Assembly (NCBI GenBank): GCA_018650465.1
Contig: JABIFY010000024.1
Location: 1-64,000, forward strand
Direction of reading: 5' to 3'
DNA length: 64,000 nt
From: Alphaproteobacteria bacterium
Lineage (GTDB): Bacteria; Pseudomonadota; Alphaproteobacteria; UBA2966
Positions 19,140 to 27,581 of the stretch are shown in pieces; the stretch's first letter is position 1; each line of letters starts with the position of its first letter. The notes beneath the pieces were generated by a model that saw only the letters and a program-made list of their open reading frames with translations, was not told where the DNA came from and did not search any database. Both the position numbers and the translations under genes were made by a program.

Positions 19140-19991
19140 ATGCAACAGACAAAATTTCTTTCCGTCGATGAACTGGTCACCATGGTACCGGATGATTGCA
19201 ATCTCGCGATCATCAAGGATGATTCCAGCGCCCCCTCCGAAGCCGTTCGGGCGTTAATCCGGCGCGGCGTCAAAGGGCTGCATTTGCTGACCGTGCCGAC
19301 CGGGGGTTATCCGTCTGATTTGTTGATCGGGGCGGACTGCGTTGCCTCTGTTGAAACATCGGGTGTCAGTCTGGCCGAATTTGGCCCGGCTCCGCGATTT
19401 GGCAAGGCGGTGAAATCCGGTAAAATTGTTATTCGTGATGCCACCTGTCCCGCAGTCTATGCGGCTTTGCAAGCTGGAGAAAAAGGCCTGCCCTTCATTC
19501 CCCTGCGCGGTGTCCTGGGGTCGGACGTGGCGAAAAACCGCGACGACTGGAAAGTGATCGACAATCCTTTTGCCAAAGATGGCGACAGCGACCCGGTCTT
19601 GCTGTTGGCCGCCATTCGCCCTGACGTGGCCTTGATCCACGCGGAGAAGGCAGATCGTTTTGGCAATGTCTGGGTAGGCCGGGAAAAGGAAATGGCCACG
19701 GTTGCCCATGCTGCTCATTGCACACTGGTCACAGTCGAAGAAATCGTTGACGAGGACCTGATGGCCTCAACCACAACAGCAGCAGGGACCCTGTCTAATA
19801 TGTATGTGGATGCCATTGCACAAGCCAAAAACGGGGCCTGGCCGGTGGGCTTGGGCGATCTCTATGGCCGGGATGGCGCGCATCTACAACTTTATGCAGC
19901 CGCAGCCCGCGATGATGATGCTTTCGAAGATTATTTGCAGCAATTCGTCATGACCGCACCCGTGGCTGATAAAATCAAGGCGACTGCGTGA
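19140..19991 (+). CDS. CoA-transferase family alpha subunit (GctA/IpdA-like)
   Basis: A 283-residue class I CoA-transferase-fold subunit (KFLSVDELVTMVPDDCNLAI start; PADRFGNVW-like block in EKADRFGNVWVG). The Met at 19140 gives the family start; the frame opens at 19077 with a TTG and neither has a clear ribosome site. It overlaps the beta subunit gene by 4 nt, so the two form a heterodimer. The family includes glutaconate CoA-transferase and the ring-cleaving hydrolase IpdAB of steroid degradation. Confidence 0.85.
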   Translation: MQQTKFLSVDELVTMVPDDCNLAIIKDDSSAPSEAVRALIRRGVKGLHLLTVPTGGYPSDLLIGADCVASVETSGVSLAEFGPAPRFGKAVKSGKIVIRDATCPAVYAALQAGEKGLPFIPLRGVLGSDVAKNRDDWKVIDNPFAKDGDSDPVLLLAAIRPDVALIHAEKADRFGNVWVGREKEMATVAHAAHCTLVTVEEIVDEDLMASTTTAAGTLSNMYVDAIAQAKNGAWPVGLGDLYGRDGAHLQLYAAAARDDDAFEDYLQQFVMTAPVADKIKATA

Positions 19992-20710
19992 CTTGTAAAA
20001 CTGAAGAGTTATTGATCTCGCTGATCGCCCCTCACCTGGCAGAGTGCCGTCATATATGTGTTGGGGTGTCGTCACCGATTCCGGGTGCTGCGGCCCAGCT
20101 GGCGCGCTGTAAAAGCAACGACAGGATTGTCGTAAATTTGCTGGGGGATTTCCGCCACAACAGTTTTACATCCGGCGGTCAGGAAATTTTCGATATGGCG
20201 GGGCAGGGACGTATTGATGCGTTCTTCCTGGGCGGTGGCCAAATCGATGGCCAGGCCAATATCAACCTGGTGGGAACGGGAACCTATCCGCAAACCGATG
20301 TGCGCTGGTCCGGCAGTTTTGGCTCGGCCTATCTTTATTACCTGGTGCCGAATGTCATCCTGTTTCGCGAGGAGCACAGCCCACGTGTGTTTGTGCCCAA
20401 GGTCGATTTTGTCAGTGCCCCTGGCTTAAGCCCGCCTGAACATCATCGTGTCGGCGGCCCCAAATGCCTGATCACCGGCAAGGCGGAATTTTCCTTTGAT
20501 CCCATTGCCGGGCGTTTTACCCTGGTCAGTGTTCATCCGGGTTATACAGTAGATGACATTGTGCAAAGCACAGGCTTTGATTTTGATATGCCGGATGATG
20601 TGCCACAGTCAAAAGAACCAGACGCGGAAACCCTGGCACTGATCCGGGGGCCCGTCGCCGAACAAATCAGGGGTCTTTATCCGGTCTTTGCCGACAAGGT
20701 ATTTGCCTGA
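19988..20710 (+). CDS. CoA-transferase family beta subunit (GctB/IpdB-like)
   Basis: A 240-residue partner of the preceding subunit with the GGGQIDGQANINLVGTG loop and EHHRVGGPKCLITGKAEF block. I cannot find the E-x-G or S-E-N-G catalytic glutamate motif expected early in true CoA-transferases, which leaves open an IpdB-like hydrolase role rather than CoA transfer. It starts in an ATGA-type overlap with the alpha subunit. Confidence 0.83.
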   Translation: MTCKTEELLISLIAPHLAECRHICVGVSSPIPGAAAQLARCKSNDRIVVNLLGDFRHNSFTSGGQEIFDMAGQGRIDAFFLGGGQIDGQANINLVGTGTYPQTDVRWSGSFGSAYLYYLVPNVILFREEHSPRVFVPKVDFVSAPGLSPPEHHRVGGPKCLITGKAEFSFDPIAGRFTLVSVHPGYTVDDIVQSTGFDFDMPDDVPQSKEPDAETLALIRGPVAEQIRGLYPVFADKVFA

Positions 20711-20730
20711 CGGCTGTTCAATATAGTGCC

Positions 20731-21729
20731 CTATTCAATATCCGTAATCAGGTGAAACAGACAGTCGCCGCGCTGCACGCGTCCGGGCATGCGTTGACAC
20801 ACGGCCAGGCCATCGCGTTTGAAATGGGCGATTGTGGGGGCGACCCAGGGTGTTTCCGGGTGATGGATGGCCCCGGCGGGCTGGTCTTTTTTGACCTCTG
20901 TGCAGATTTCCACATAGGGCTCGAACAGGCCTTCGTCACGGGCATATACAAAATGTTCGTCCGTGGTCATTTCCATCAACCGGATACCGCGTGGGGCATC
21001 TGGTTTGTAGCCGGGCAAAAGGCCAACAAAGTTCAGATAGCGGCGCACACCCCGGTCAACTTCAGCCAGAATTTTTGGTGATACTGTACCGGCACCGCCA
21101 GCTTCGGTGCCCATGGCGCGCACGCCTTTACGCTGGGCAGCAGCGGAGGAGGTTCTAGGGTCGGCACCGGCTCCTGCGGCCATCAAGATGCCGTAAGGCG
21201 CGTCAAAGACTTCCTGGAGTTTTGCCATGAAGATGTCTTCTTCCGGCGTTTCTGCCTTGGGTCGCAGGGCCGTGGTTGGATAGACCAGCGATGATCCACC
21301 GGCATGCATATCCAGCAGATAATCACACATGGGCAGCAGAGTGTTTTCGATATAATCCGCCATGATCTGGGTCGGGGTGCCGTCTTTGGCGCCCGGAAAG
21401 GCCCTGTTGAGGTTGCCTTCATCAACCGGAGAGGTTCTCATTCCAGCCAGGGCAGCCGGGTAGTTCGCCATGGGCAACATGATCAGGCGCCCCAGGATAT
21501 CGCTGGCTTCCAGCTCCTGGGTTAATTTGCAGATCGTCACCTGGCCTTCATATTCGTCCCCATGATTGCCGGACATCAACAGCACAGTAGGACCTTCGCC
21601 ATTTTTCAGCATGACGATGGGAATGGGCATCCAGCCATAGGCGCTGCGGTGGACAGAATGGGGCAACCGCAGGAAGCCGGTCTGTTTGCCATCTTTTTCG
21701 TAATCTATTTCGCTGAAAATGAAGGACAT
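20731..21729 (-). CDS. Succinylglutamate desuccinylase/aspartoacylase-family deacylase, DoeB-like
   Basis: A 332-residue zinc carboxypeptidase-fold enzyme. Zinc ligands are visible in GNHGDEYEG and in DMHAGG, and the catalytic Glu region in MGTEAGGAG. The closest family I recognise is the N-acetyl-diaminobutyrate deacetylase (ectoine breakdown) group, but no other ectoine gene is nearby, so the substrate is open. The Met at 21729 follows GAGAG; the frame extends to 21765. Convergent with the CoA-transferase-like pair. Confidence 0.85.
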   Translation of the reverse strand: MSFIFSEIDYEKDGKQTGFLRLPHSVHRSAYGWMPIPIVMLKNGEGPTVLLMSGNHGDEYEGQVTICKLTQELEASDILGRLIMLPMANYPAALAGMRTSPVDEGNLNRAFPGAKDGTPTQIMADYIENTLLPMCDYLLDMHAGGSSLVYPTTALRPKAETPEEDIFMAKLQEVFDAPYGILMAAGAGADPRTSSAAAQRKGVRAMGTEAGGAGTVSPKILAEVDRGVRRYLNFVGLLPGYKPDAPRGIRLMEMTTDEHFVYARDEGLFEPYVEICTEVKKDQPAGAIHHPETPWVAPTIAHFKRDGLAVCQRMPGRVQRGDCLFHLITDIE

Positions 21730-21840
21730 GCAATCTCTCAAAAAAAAAGGGGAGGGACGCGACACTGCATCCCTCCCGATTATTGTAGCTTCTGACCCGT
21801 ATGGCCAGAGCCCGGCTTATTTTTTCAACCGGAGCCCCGC

Positions 21841-23577
21841 TTATTTCTTCAACCAAAGAAAGTCCACTGGATGTTGTCGTTTGCCGGCATCTTCAGCGAT
21901 AATCAGGCCACCGGTTGCCGTGGCCAGGATGTTGTCCGGGCTGGCGATGCCATTGAGATCACAGCCTTTTTTCTTGCCGAGGAACTTGCCGACGACATAG
22001 GGATCAAGACGCTTGATGTCATAATCAGCTGTCAGCATACCTTTGTAGACGGCTCCGCAAGGCTCCTTGTCGAGGGCGATCTGGCCTTTGGCTGTTTTGT
22101 CCTTGATGCCGGATGTCCAGTTGATGTCACCCCAGGCTGCATCCATGCTTTCTGTGATGCTGGAGGCTGCCAGATAAACGGCTTTGCCATCAGCGGCAAC
22201 GCCTTCCATCTTGTTCCAGTCATTGGCAGCGCCCAGGGCCGCGGCGGCCTTGCGGCTTTCGAGGAAGGCTGGACGGTTATCTTTGTAACTGCCTACCTTG
22301 CCATCGCCATTCAGGTCTTTGCCTGATTTGCCTTCGGCCCAGTTGTTGACGTCGGCATCGGATATAAAGTTGGTTTGACCTTCGACATAATCCTTGTGGG
22401 AAATGCCTTCGTATTCGTCGATCCACTTGCCGATCTGGGCGTTGTTGCCGTGGGCAAGTTCAATCCAGCTGACGTCGAAACCGGTTGTATGTGGATCGCT
22501 GCCACTGTCCTGCTTGAGGCTGGCGGCATACAAGGTGCCCGCACTCAGATCGCCAGCAGTATCAGCAACAAACTTGAAGAATACGCCGCCGGAGTTGGAG
22601 TTGTATTTTTCGTTGGTGTATTTTGCGGAGTCATCGTCCGACTGATAGAGCGTTTTGCCATCGGCCATGATCATGACATTTTCGTGGCTGAAACGACCGT
22701 GGGCATAATGCCGGACCATAGTTGGGTTGGCGCTGGCTGCGTTATTCATTTCGATGTTGTAGCCATAGCGATAAGGATTAGAGGTCTTGCCGAGATAACG
22801 ATCCATCTTCTTGGGCTGATGATAGTTCACGTCATTACCGCCCTTGTAACCAGGACGTTCGTCGTCGTCGTGATCGTTGGGATGGTTCCACAGCCCGGTA
22901 TTATAGAAATAATATTCCTCGGACATGATCGGGGTGCCCCAGGGTGAGATTGTACCGAAGCACAACACCCAGCCACCACCAATTGGCCTGAGATCAAGCA
23001 TCTTTGACTGGCTGAGGTCTGTTGACCAGCGCCCGTTGCTGCGCTTCAATTTCAGCTGGCTAACGCCAGAAACGCCCAGGCGACCGGCGCCTTCAAAGGC
23101 CGTGTAGAGATAGGCTTCGGTTGAACTGAGCGGGATAAAGGCGTTGAAATCTACGTCGTTACTGACCCACATTTGTTTGCCAGTGGCGTCATGCACAGCA
23201 CCCAACTGTTTGCCGTCACCCATCATCTCACCGGAAGTGCCCAGTTTGATATATTCACCTTGCGCGACATGGACACGACCGCGGTCATCCTTGCCGGGAA
23301 TGGCAACATTGCCGCCGGTATAATTGTTAATGTTCAAGCCAGCGATATAGCCAATAACTGCTGCGGGACCATTGTCCTTGACCGTGGCCTTGCCCGCCGG
23401 ATGCTGGGCATTGAAAAACAGTTCACCCAGGCCGTTGATGGCGATGCCGGCCACTTCTGCACCGGCGGGGACTGTGGCGATGCGCACCAGGCCGTCGTCG
23501 GCCTGCGCGGCAGCGTTTGCACCCAACGCAAGTGCAAGTGTCATGGCACTTGCACCAAGGGTTTTCCTTAATGACAT
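21841..23577 (-). CDS. PhoX-family alkaline phosphatase (DUF839), exported
   Basis: A 578-residue protein with an N-terminal signal peptide (LGASAMTLALALGANAAAQA) and the PhoX-type signature GTISPWGTPIMSEE. PhoX enzymes are calcium/iron-dependent periplasmic phosphomonoesterases induced by phosphate starvation. A calcium-loop-like DLNGDGKVG is also present. The signal sequence lacks a clear twin arginine, unlike many PhoX proteins. The promoter region holds a Pho-box-like direct repeat and a long AT-rich dyad. Confidence 0.8.
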   Translation of the reverse strand: MSLRKTLGASAMTLALALGANAAAQADDGLVRIATVPAGAEVAGIAINGLGELFFNAQHPAGKATVKDNGPAAVIGYIAGLNINNYTGGNVAIPGKDDRGRVHVAQGEYIKLGTSGEMMGDGKQLGAVHDATGKQMWVSNDVDFNAFIPLSSTEAYLYTAFEGAGRLGVSGVSQLKLKRSNGRWSTDLSQSKMLDLRPIGGGWVLCFGTISPWGTPIMSEEYYFYNTGLWNHPNDHDDDERPGYKGGNDVNYHQPKKMDRYLGKTSNPYRYGYNIEMNNAASANPTMVRHYAHGRFSHENVMIMADGKTLYQSDDDSAKYTNEKYNSNSGGVFFKFVADTAGDLSAGTLYAASLKQDSGSDPHTTGFDVSWIELAHGNNAQIGKWIDEYEGISHKDYVEGQTNFISDADVNNWAEGKSGKDLNGDGKVGSYKDNRPAFLESRKAAAALGAANDWNKMEGVAADGKAVYLAASSITESMDAAWGDINWTSGIKDKTAKGQIALDKEPCGAVYKGMLTADYDIKRLDPYVVGKFLGKKKGCDLNGIASPDNILATATGGLIIAEDAGKRQHPVDFLWLKK

Positions 23578-23606
23578 GTTATCTCTCCCGTTGACCTGAA
23601 ATTTTG

Positions 23607-23624
23607 CTGTCAGGCGTCTGTAAT
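23607..23624 (+). promoter_or_regulatory. Candidate Pho-box-like direct repeat
   Basis: CTGTCAG-GCGT-CTGTAAT: two 7-mers with 11-bp spacing, close to the PhoB consensus CTGTCAT-N4-CTGTCAT. It sits 30 nt before the PhoX start but reads on the plus strand, opposite to phoX, which weakens the call. Confidence 0.35.
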
Positions 23625-23680
23625 TTGAAACTTATTGCCCCAATGCGGGAAGGATGAACCTGTTTATTGCGGCATTCAAG

Positions 23681-23709
23681 TAAAAATTTTCGCTATCCGA
23701 AAAATTTTA
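23681..23709. promoter_or_regulatory. AT-rich dyad between phoX and phyH
   Basis: TAAAAATTTTCG and CGAAAAATTTTA are inverted arms (11 of 12 pairs) around a CTATC spacer. It lies centrally between divergent genes and could be a regulator site or a hairpin. Confidence 0.45.
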
Positions 23710-23791
23710 CAAAATAGCCAGGGCATTGAACTGGTTTTGCCTGGTGTGGTTTAATCTCAGGGTTCAAACAGTTCTGATTACAGGGATCAAA

Positions 23792-24550
23792 ATGCTTACC
23801 GACAGCCAGCTGGGCACCTATCAGGAAGAAGGCTATATCGTGCCTGAATTCCGCGTTTCAGAAGACATGCTTGAGGATATCCGGGCCCGTCACAGCCGAC
23901 TTGTGGCTGCAAAACCGGAATATGCTGATTATTGTCCTGCCTTGCTGGATCATGACATGGGCTTTGCAGAATATAGCCAGCAGCCTGAAATCCTTGATAT
24001 GGTTGAACAGATTATTGGTCCGGATTTTGCCCTCTGGAACACAAGCTTTTTTGCCAAACCGGCCTTGAAAGGTACAACAACACCCTGGCACCAGGATGGT
24101 GAATATTGGCCGATCCGGCCCCTGGCAACCTGTACCGTCTGGCTGGCAGTGGATGCTTCAACAGCTGAGAACGGCTGCCTTCGGGTTATCAAGGGCTCAC
24201 ACAAGGATGGGACCTTGAAGGCGCACCGGACCAACGACGGCCCCGGCCTGGCGCTGACGCGTGAATTGTTGGAAAGCGAATATGACATTAACAAAGCTGA
24301 AGATATCGAGCTGGAAGCCGGGCAGATGTCGCTGCACGATATCTTTTTGCTGCATGGATCAGAGCCCAATCACTCACCGAATTCCCGCCGCGGCATGACC
24401 ATGCGGTTTATGCCGACGACGTCCTTGTTTGATCGCGAAATTGCGGCTGAACAGGCAGAGAAATTCGGCTTTGTCAGCCACAATAATCGCCAGGTATTGC
24501 TGATGCGCGGTACTGACCAGCACGGACAAAACGAGTTTTATTCTCAATAA
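23792..24550 (+). CDS. Phytanoyl-CoA dioxygenase (PhyH) family protein
   Basis: A 252-residue Fe(II)/2-oxoglutarate oxygenase. The iron-binding H100-x-D102 lies in WHQDGEYW, and the distal His with the 2-oxoglutarate Arg are in the HGSEPNHSPNSRRG segment. The family hydroxylates diverse substrates; none can be assigned. The ATG at 23792 (MLTDSQLG) is the family start; the longer frame from 23726 adds an unrelated hydrophobic stretch. It is divergent from phoX and convergent with the glycosyltransferase. Confidence 0.87.
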   Translation: MLTDSQLGTYQEEGYIVPEFRVSEDMLEDIRARHSRLVAAKPEYADYCPALLDHDMGFAEYSQQPEILDMVEQIIGPDFALWNTSFFAKPALKGTTTPWHQDGEYWPIRPLATCTVWLAVDASTAENGCLRVIKGSHKDGTLKAHRTNDGPGLALTRELLESEYDINKAEDIELEAGQMSLHDIFLLHGSEPNHSPNSRRGMTMRFMPTTSLFDREIAAEQAEKFGFVSHNNRQVLLMRGTDQHGQNEFYSQ

Positions 24551-24553
24551 TTT

Positions 24554-25567
24554 TTAGTGGTTCTCTGTGCTGCCCTTCGGCATGGTCCTGTAAGCGTCGC
24601 GACCGTCGATCTTGACCGGAATCCGCACCGGACTGGTGCGCCGAAAGATATCCCGCGACCAGAACAACCGTTTGATGGCTTGGTCACGGGATGTGGGCAA
24701 GCGCGACAATAGATAGGTCAAAAAATAAGGTGAAAACAAGGAATGTCCGGCCCGGCGTGAGGCCCATTTCCAGGCCCGCCCGGTGCCGCGCGTTAACATG
24801 CGACGCATTACAGCCGGATCGAGATCAGGGGTTTCGTCAATAAAATATGCCAGCTCCGCATTCAGGTCATGCAGGATTTGTGCTTCATCGTCAGACACCC
24901 GACCTGTCGCTTCGCCTGCACCTGGTGCCCAGACAATGTCGGTGGGCACATAAGCGAATGTTGTACGGTGGCCGGCCCTTAGATAAAGCGAATAGTCCTG
25001 GGCAAAAACCCGAATATCCACACCCCCGATCTCTTGGGCAAATTTTCGCTCAATCAACAGACAGGAAGGATTGAAGGTCATCTTTTCGGCAAAATGAACC
25101 AGCGGACTGGTGTCGTGTTCTGCCTCAACAGACAAAGGTGGCGCTGCCGTTTTCGGGATGACGGGTTGCGCGTCTTTCCCGTGTTGGGCAACTTTCCAGG
25201 GCACCAGGGCAATATTGCCAAAGGCAAAACGGGTGCCGAATTTTTCCGCTGCATCCAACAAGGCCCGTGTGGCGTCTTCATGCAAAACATCGTCGCCATC
25301 CATGATCTTGATCCATTGGCCTGTGGCGGCAAAGATACCGGCGTTGGTCGCCGGGGCAGGGCCACTGTTAACCTGGCTGATTACCCGGGCTGCTGGCCAG
25401 TCCGAAACTATGTCTTGTAATACGGCGGGCGAATCATCTGTGGAACCATCGTCTACAAAAATGGCTTCGACCTCGCCAAGACCTTTCTGGCTCTTTAAGG
25501 CAGCGGCGACGGCCGGCAGGAATTCAGCCTTGTTGTAAACGGTGATTACATAAGAAATCTGGGGCAT
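24554..25567 (-). CDS. Family 2 glycosyltransferase
   Basis: A 337-residue GT-A enzyme beginning MPQISYVITVYNKAEFLP, with the nucleotide-binding DDGSTDDS and metal-binding MDGDD motifs. The Met at 25567 is chosen because it begins the GT2 fold; the frame runs to 25645 but would overlap the upstream gene. It follows the ankyrin/KPV gene by 22 nt on the same strand, so the two may be co-transcribed. Acceptor unknown. Confidence 0.88.
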   Translation of the reverse strand: MPQISYVITVYNKAEFLPAVAAALKSQKGLGEVEAIFVDDGSTDDSPAVLQDIVSDWPAARVISQVNSGPAPATNAGIFAATGQWIKIMDGDDVLHEDATRALLDAAEKFGTRFAFGNIALVPWKVAQHGKDAQPVIPKTAAPPLSVEAEHDTSPLVHFAEKMTFNPSCLLIERKFAQEIGGVDIRVFAQDYSLYLRAGHRTTFAYVPTDIVWAPGAGEATGRVSDDEAQILHDLNAELAYFIDETPDLDPAVMRRMLTRGTGRAWKWASRRAGHSLFSPYFLTYLLSRLPTSRDQAIKRLFWSRDIFRRTSPVRIPVKIDGRDAYRTMPKGSTENH

Positions 25568-25589
25568 GGAAACTCGGTTAGAAAGGAAT

Positions 25590-26891
25590 CTATTTTTTAC
25601 TGCGAAGGGAAATAAAGCCGAGCATAAAGTCGGCAGAAGAAACATGTTTGAAAATTGGATCGGCTCCTTTTTTCATGACCCGAATGACACCGTGTTGTTC
25701 GTCCGGCAAATCGGACCAACGCAGACTGTCCAGCTCACGAACTTCCAGGCTATCAGGCCAGCTGCCCTTCAGGCCGCTCCAGGTGGCAATGCGGTTCTCC
25801 CTGGTGAGATAAACTTGCACGGTTTCGCTCTTTTTCAAGGATCCGGACTGGCCTGCGCCTGATAACTGGTTGCCGAGATAATTTACAATTGGCACATATC
25901 CAGCCCGTTTAAACAAAACATGGATCTGTTTCAACTGCCCGCCTTCATACATCACAAGGGATTGCGCGCCATCGTAATAAACCGTGTCGACATTGAACCA
26001 GGTAGCAAGTTGTTTTGGCCATTTCAAGGACTGCAGGCAAACCCGGATGCCGCCTGGCTTGTCCAGACAACGCATTCTGGCATTGCTTTTTAGTGGGATG
26101 GGATTGCCGAAAAAATAGAATTCGCCAGGTTTGACAGGTTTGACAGGTTTGACAGGTTTGACTGGTTTGACAGGTTTGAAAGGTTTGGCTTTTGCCACTG
26201 AAGCAGGCGCGATGTTGGCCACCTTGGAAGTTGGTTTTGGCGGAACCTTCGTGACAGTTGGCTTTGAAACAGATTTCACAACAGGTTTCGCAACAGATTT
26301 CACGACTGGTTTCACAGCAGGTTTCACAATAGGCGTTGCAACAGCGACCGCCTTCAGCGCATCTGCCTGTTCTCTGATTTCTGCGGATTGTTTTTTTCTG
26401 ATGGCGGCTACAACGGGTTTGTTCAGATCAGACGCATTTGGCGATGCTTTGGGTTTTATCGTCTTTCGCGGGACAGGTTTGGGTTTGGCTGACGCCTTTG
26501 GTTTGGCTAACGCCAGGGGTTTGACGGGCGGCGGCAGTTTGGCCGGGGCAGGGGCTGCAACTTGGGGCGCCACAATCCGAACCCGGCGTTTTGGTGCCCT
26601 CGGACGCATGCTCAGAATATAATGGGCGACTTCCATATTGTTCAGATCCACCGCCACATCGTGGGCGCGCTGGCCAAGTGAATTGCGGGCCCGCAGATTG
26701 GCGCCGGCATAAATCGCCCGTTTGACCATTTCCAGATCGTTTTTTTCAGCCCCCTTGAACAGTTCGATCGTTGCCCGTGATCCACTGTCCTGAGCGATAG
26801 CCCGCGGTATCGTGCTTAAACAAAAGGTAATCAGGATTACCAATATAACGACCGTGATCGGGTTTGAGCTGTCTGATTTGTATGTCGACAT
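25590..26891 (-). CDS. Exported or anchored ankyrin-repeat protein with KPV-rich linker
   Basis: A 433-residue protein. Order: N-terminal hydrophobic signal or anchor (VVILVILITFCLSTIPRAIA), two ankyrin-like repeats (TIELFKGAEKNDLEMVKRAI onward), a long Lys/Pro/Val/Ala linker ending in tandem KPV units, and a C-terminal domain with two Cys (RMRCLDKPGG, VCLQSLKW) of unknown type. The layout suggests a periplasm-spanning envelope protein. The Met at 26891 is preferred over the frame start at 26927. The linker DNA is a 9-bp tandem array prone to slippage. Confidence 0.75.
   Translation of the reverse strand: MSTYKSDSSNPITVVILVILITFCLSTIPRAIAQDSGSRATIELFKGAEKNDLEMVKRAIYAGANLRARNSLGQRAHDVAVDLNNMEVAHYILSMRPRAPKRRVRIVAPQVAAPAPAKLPPPVKPLALAKPKASAKPKPVPRKTIKPKASPNASDLNKPVVAAIRKKQSAEIREQADALKAVAVATPIVKPAVKPVVKSVAKPVVKSVSKPTVTKVPPKPTSKVANIAPASVAKAKPFKPVKPVKPVKPVKPVKPGEFYFFGNPIPLKSNARMRCLDKPGGIRVCLQSLKWPKQLATWFNVDTVYYDGAQSLVMYEGGQLKQIHVLFKRAGYVPIVNYLGNQLSGAGQSGSLKKSETVQVYLTRENRIATWSGLKGSWPDSLEVRELDSLRWSDLPDEQHGVIRVMKKGADPIFKHVSSADFMLGFISLRSKK
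26126..26188 (-). repeat. 9-bp tandem repeat coding KPV units
   Basis: Seven consecutive 9-bp units of CAGGTTTGA (plus-strand reading): units 1-4 and 6 are identical, unit 5 has one change and unit 7 two. On the coding strand each unit encodes Lys-Pro-Val in frame, so gain or loss of a unit would change linker length without a frameshift. Confidence 0.9.
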
Positions 26892-27002
26892 GGGTTGTAG
26901 TTTAGGCTGCCTGCACGTCGCCGACAATAACCCCGGTCATCGGGTGTCCAAGTTTAAGACAAGACAACGCCATATATCGACGAGAATGTGAAGCAGGAGA
27001 TT

Positions 27003-27434
27003 TCAGGAGCGAATATTTTCGCGTAACCATTCGCAAAGGCCAAGGGCGGTCGCCTTTGTTTCTTCATTATCTGACGACTGTAATTCGCCCAGCTTGCGTG
27101 CCAGGTCGACCAGGATTTGCTCGTAATGATCAGCCGTGCGTTGCTCGACCATCAGATCCGTGCGCAATTTTCTGACCTCCGCCGCCAGCTCCTGCACGGT
27201 CCTGTTTTCAACATCGTGGCGGTCAGTTTTTTGCCCGTTCTCGCGGATATAGCGCACCCGGTCGAGAATTTCCGATTCACACAAGCTGATTGCCGGAGCG
27301 ATGGCTTTGACCGCCTCGAAATCCACATTGCCTTCAAAAGTCGGAATCTCGGCCGCCCGAAGTTGCTCATTCAACTCCGATCGCTTGATCCCGAGTAATT
27401 TCGACGCCTTGGCGACACTGATCAGGTTTTCCAT
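27003..27434 (-). CDS. Small putative DNA-binding protein with coiled coil
   Basis: A 143-residue protein. The first ~50 residues (ISVAKASKLLGIKRSELNEQL ... FEGNVDFEAVKAI) resemble the winged-helix module of excisionase or MerR-like proteins, followed by a long charged helix (about residues 70-125) likely to form a coiled coil. No enzyme motif. Function unknown. It is isolated, with 111 nt before the ankyrin gene and 147 nt after the stress-protein operon. Confidence 0.65.
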   Translation of the reverse strand: MENLISVAKASKLLGIKRSELNEQLRAAEIPTFEGNVDFEAVKAIAPAISLCESEILDRVRYIRENGQKTDRHDVENRTVQELAAEVRKLRTDLMVEQRTADHYEQILVDLARKLGELQSSDNEETKATALGLCEWLRENIRS

Positions 27435-27581
27435 AGCAAATTCGCTCCAACTGAAGCCAAAGTGTACCCGATTTGCCGCTTAATGCATCCAAAAAGCTAC
27501 AAAATGCCCGCAAAATTCCGCTCCACCAGGGGGCTGTTCATGAAAAATCTGAGCTGTCAGGAAATCGGAAATCCGTAACGT

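Noticed and set aside
26126-26188. CRISPR-like short repeat array
   Set aside because: Units are 9 bp, contiguous and in coding frame with no spacers; this is a coding microsatellite.
26131-26622. 163-residue plus-strand TGL-repeat ORF, looks like a repeat protein
   Set aside because: It is the antisense of the KPV linker; the minus strand has signal, ankyrin and C-terminal domains.
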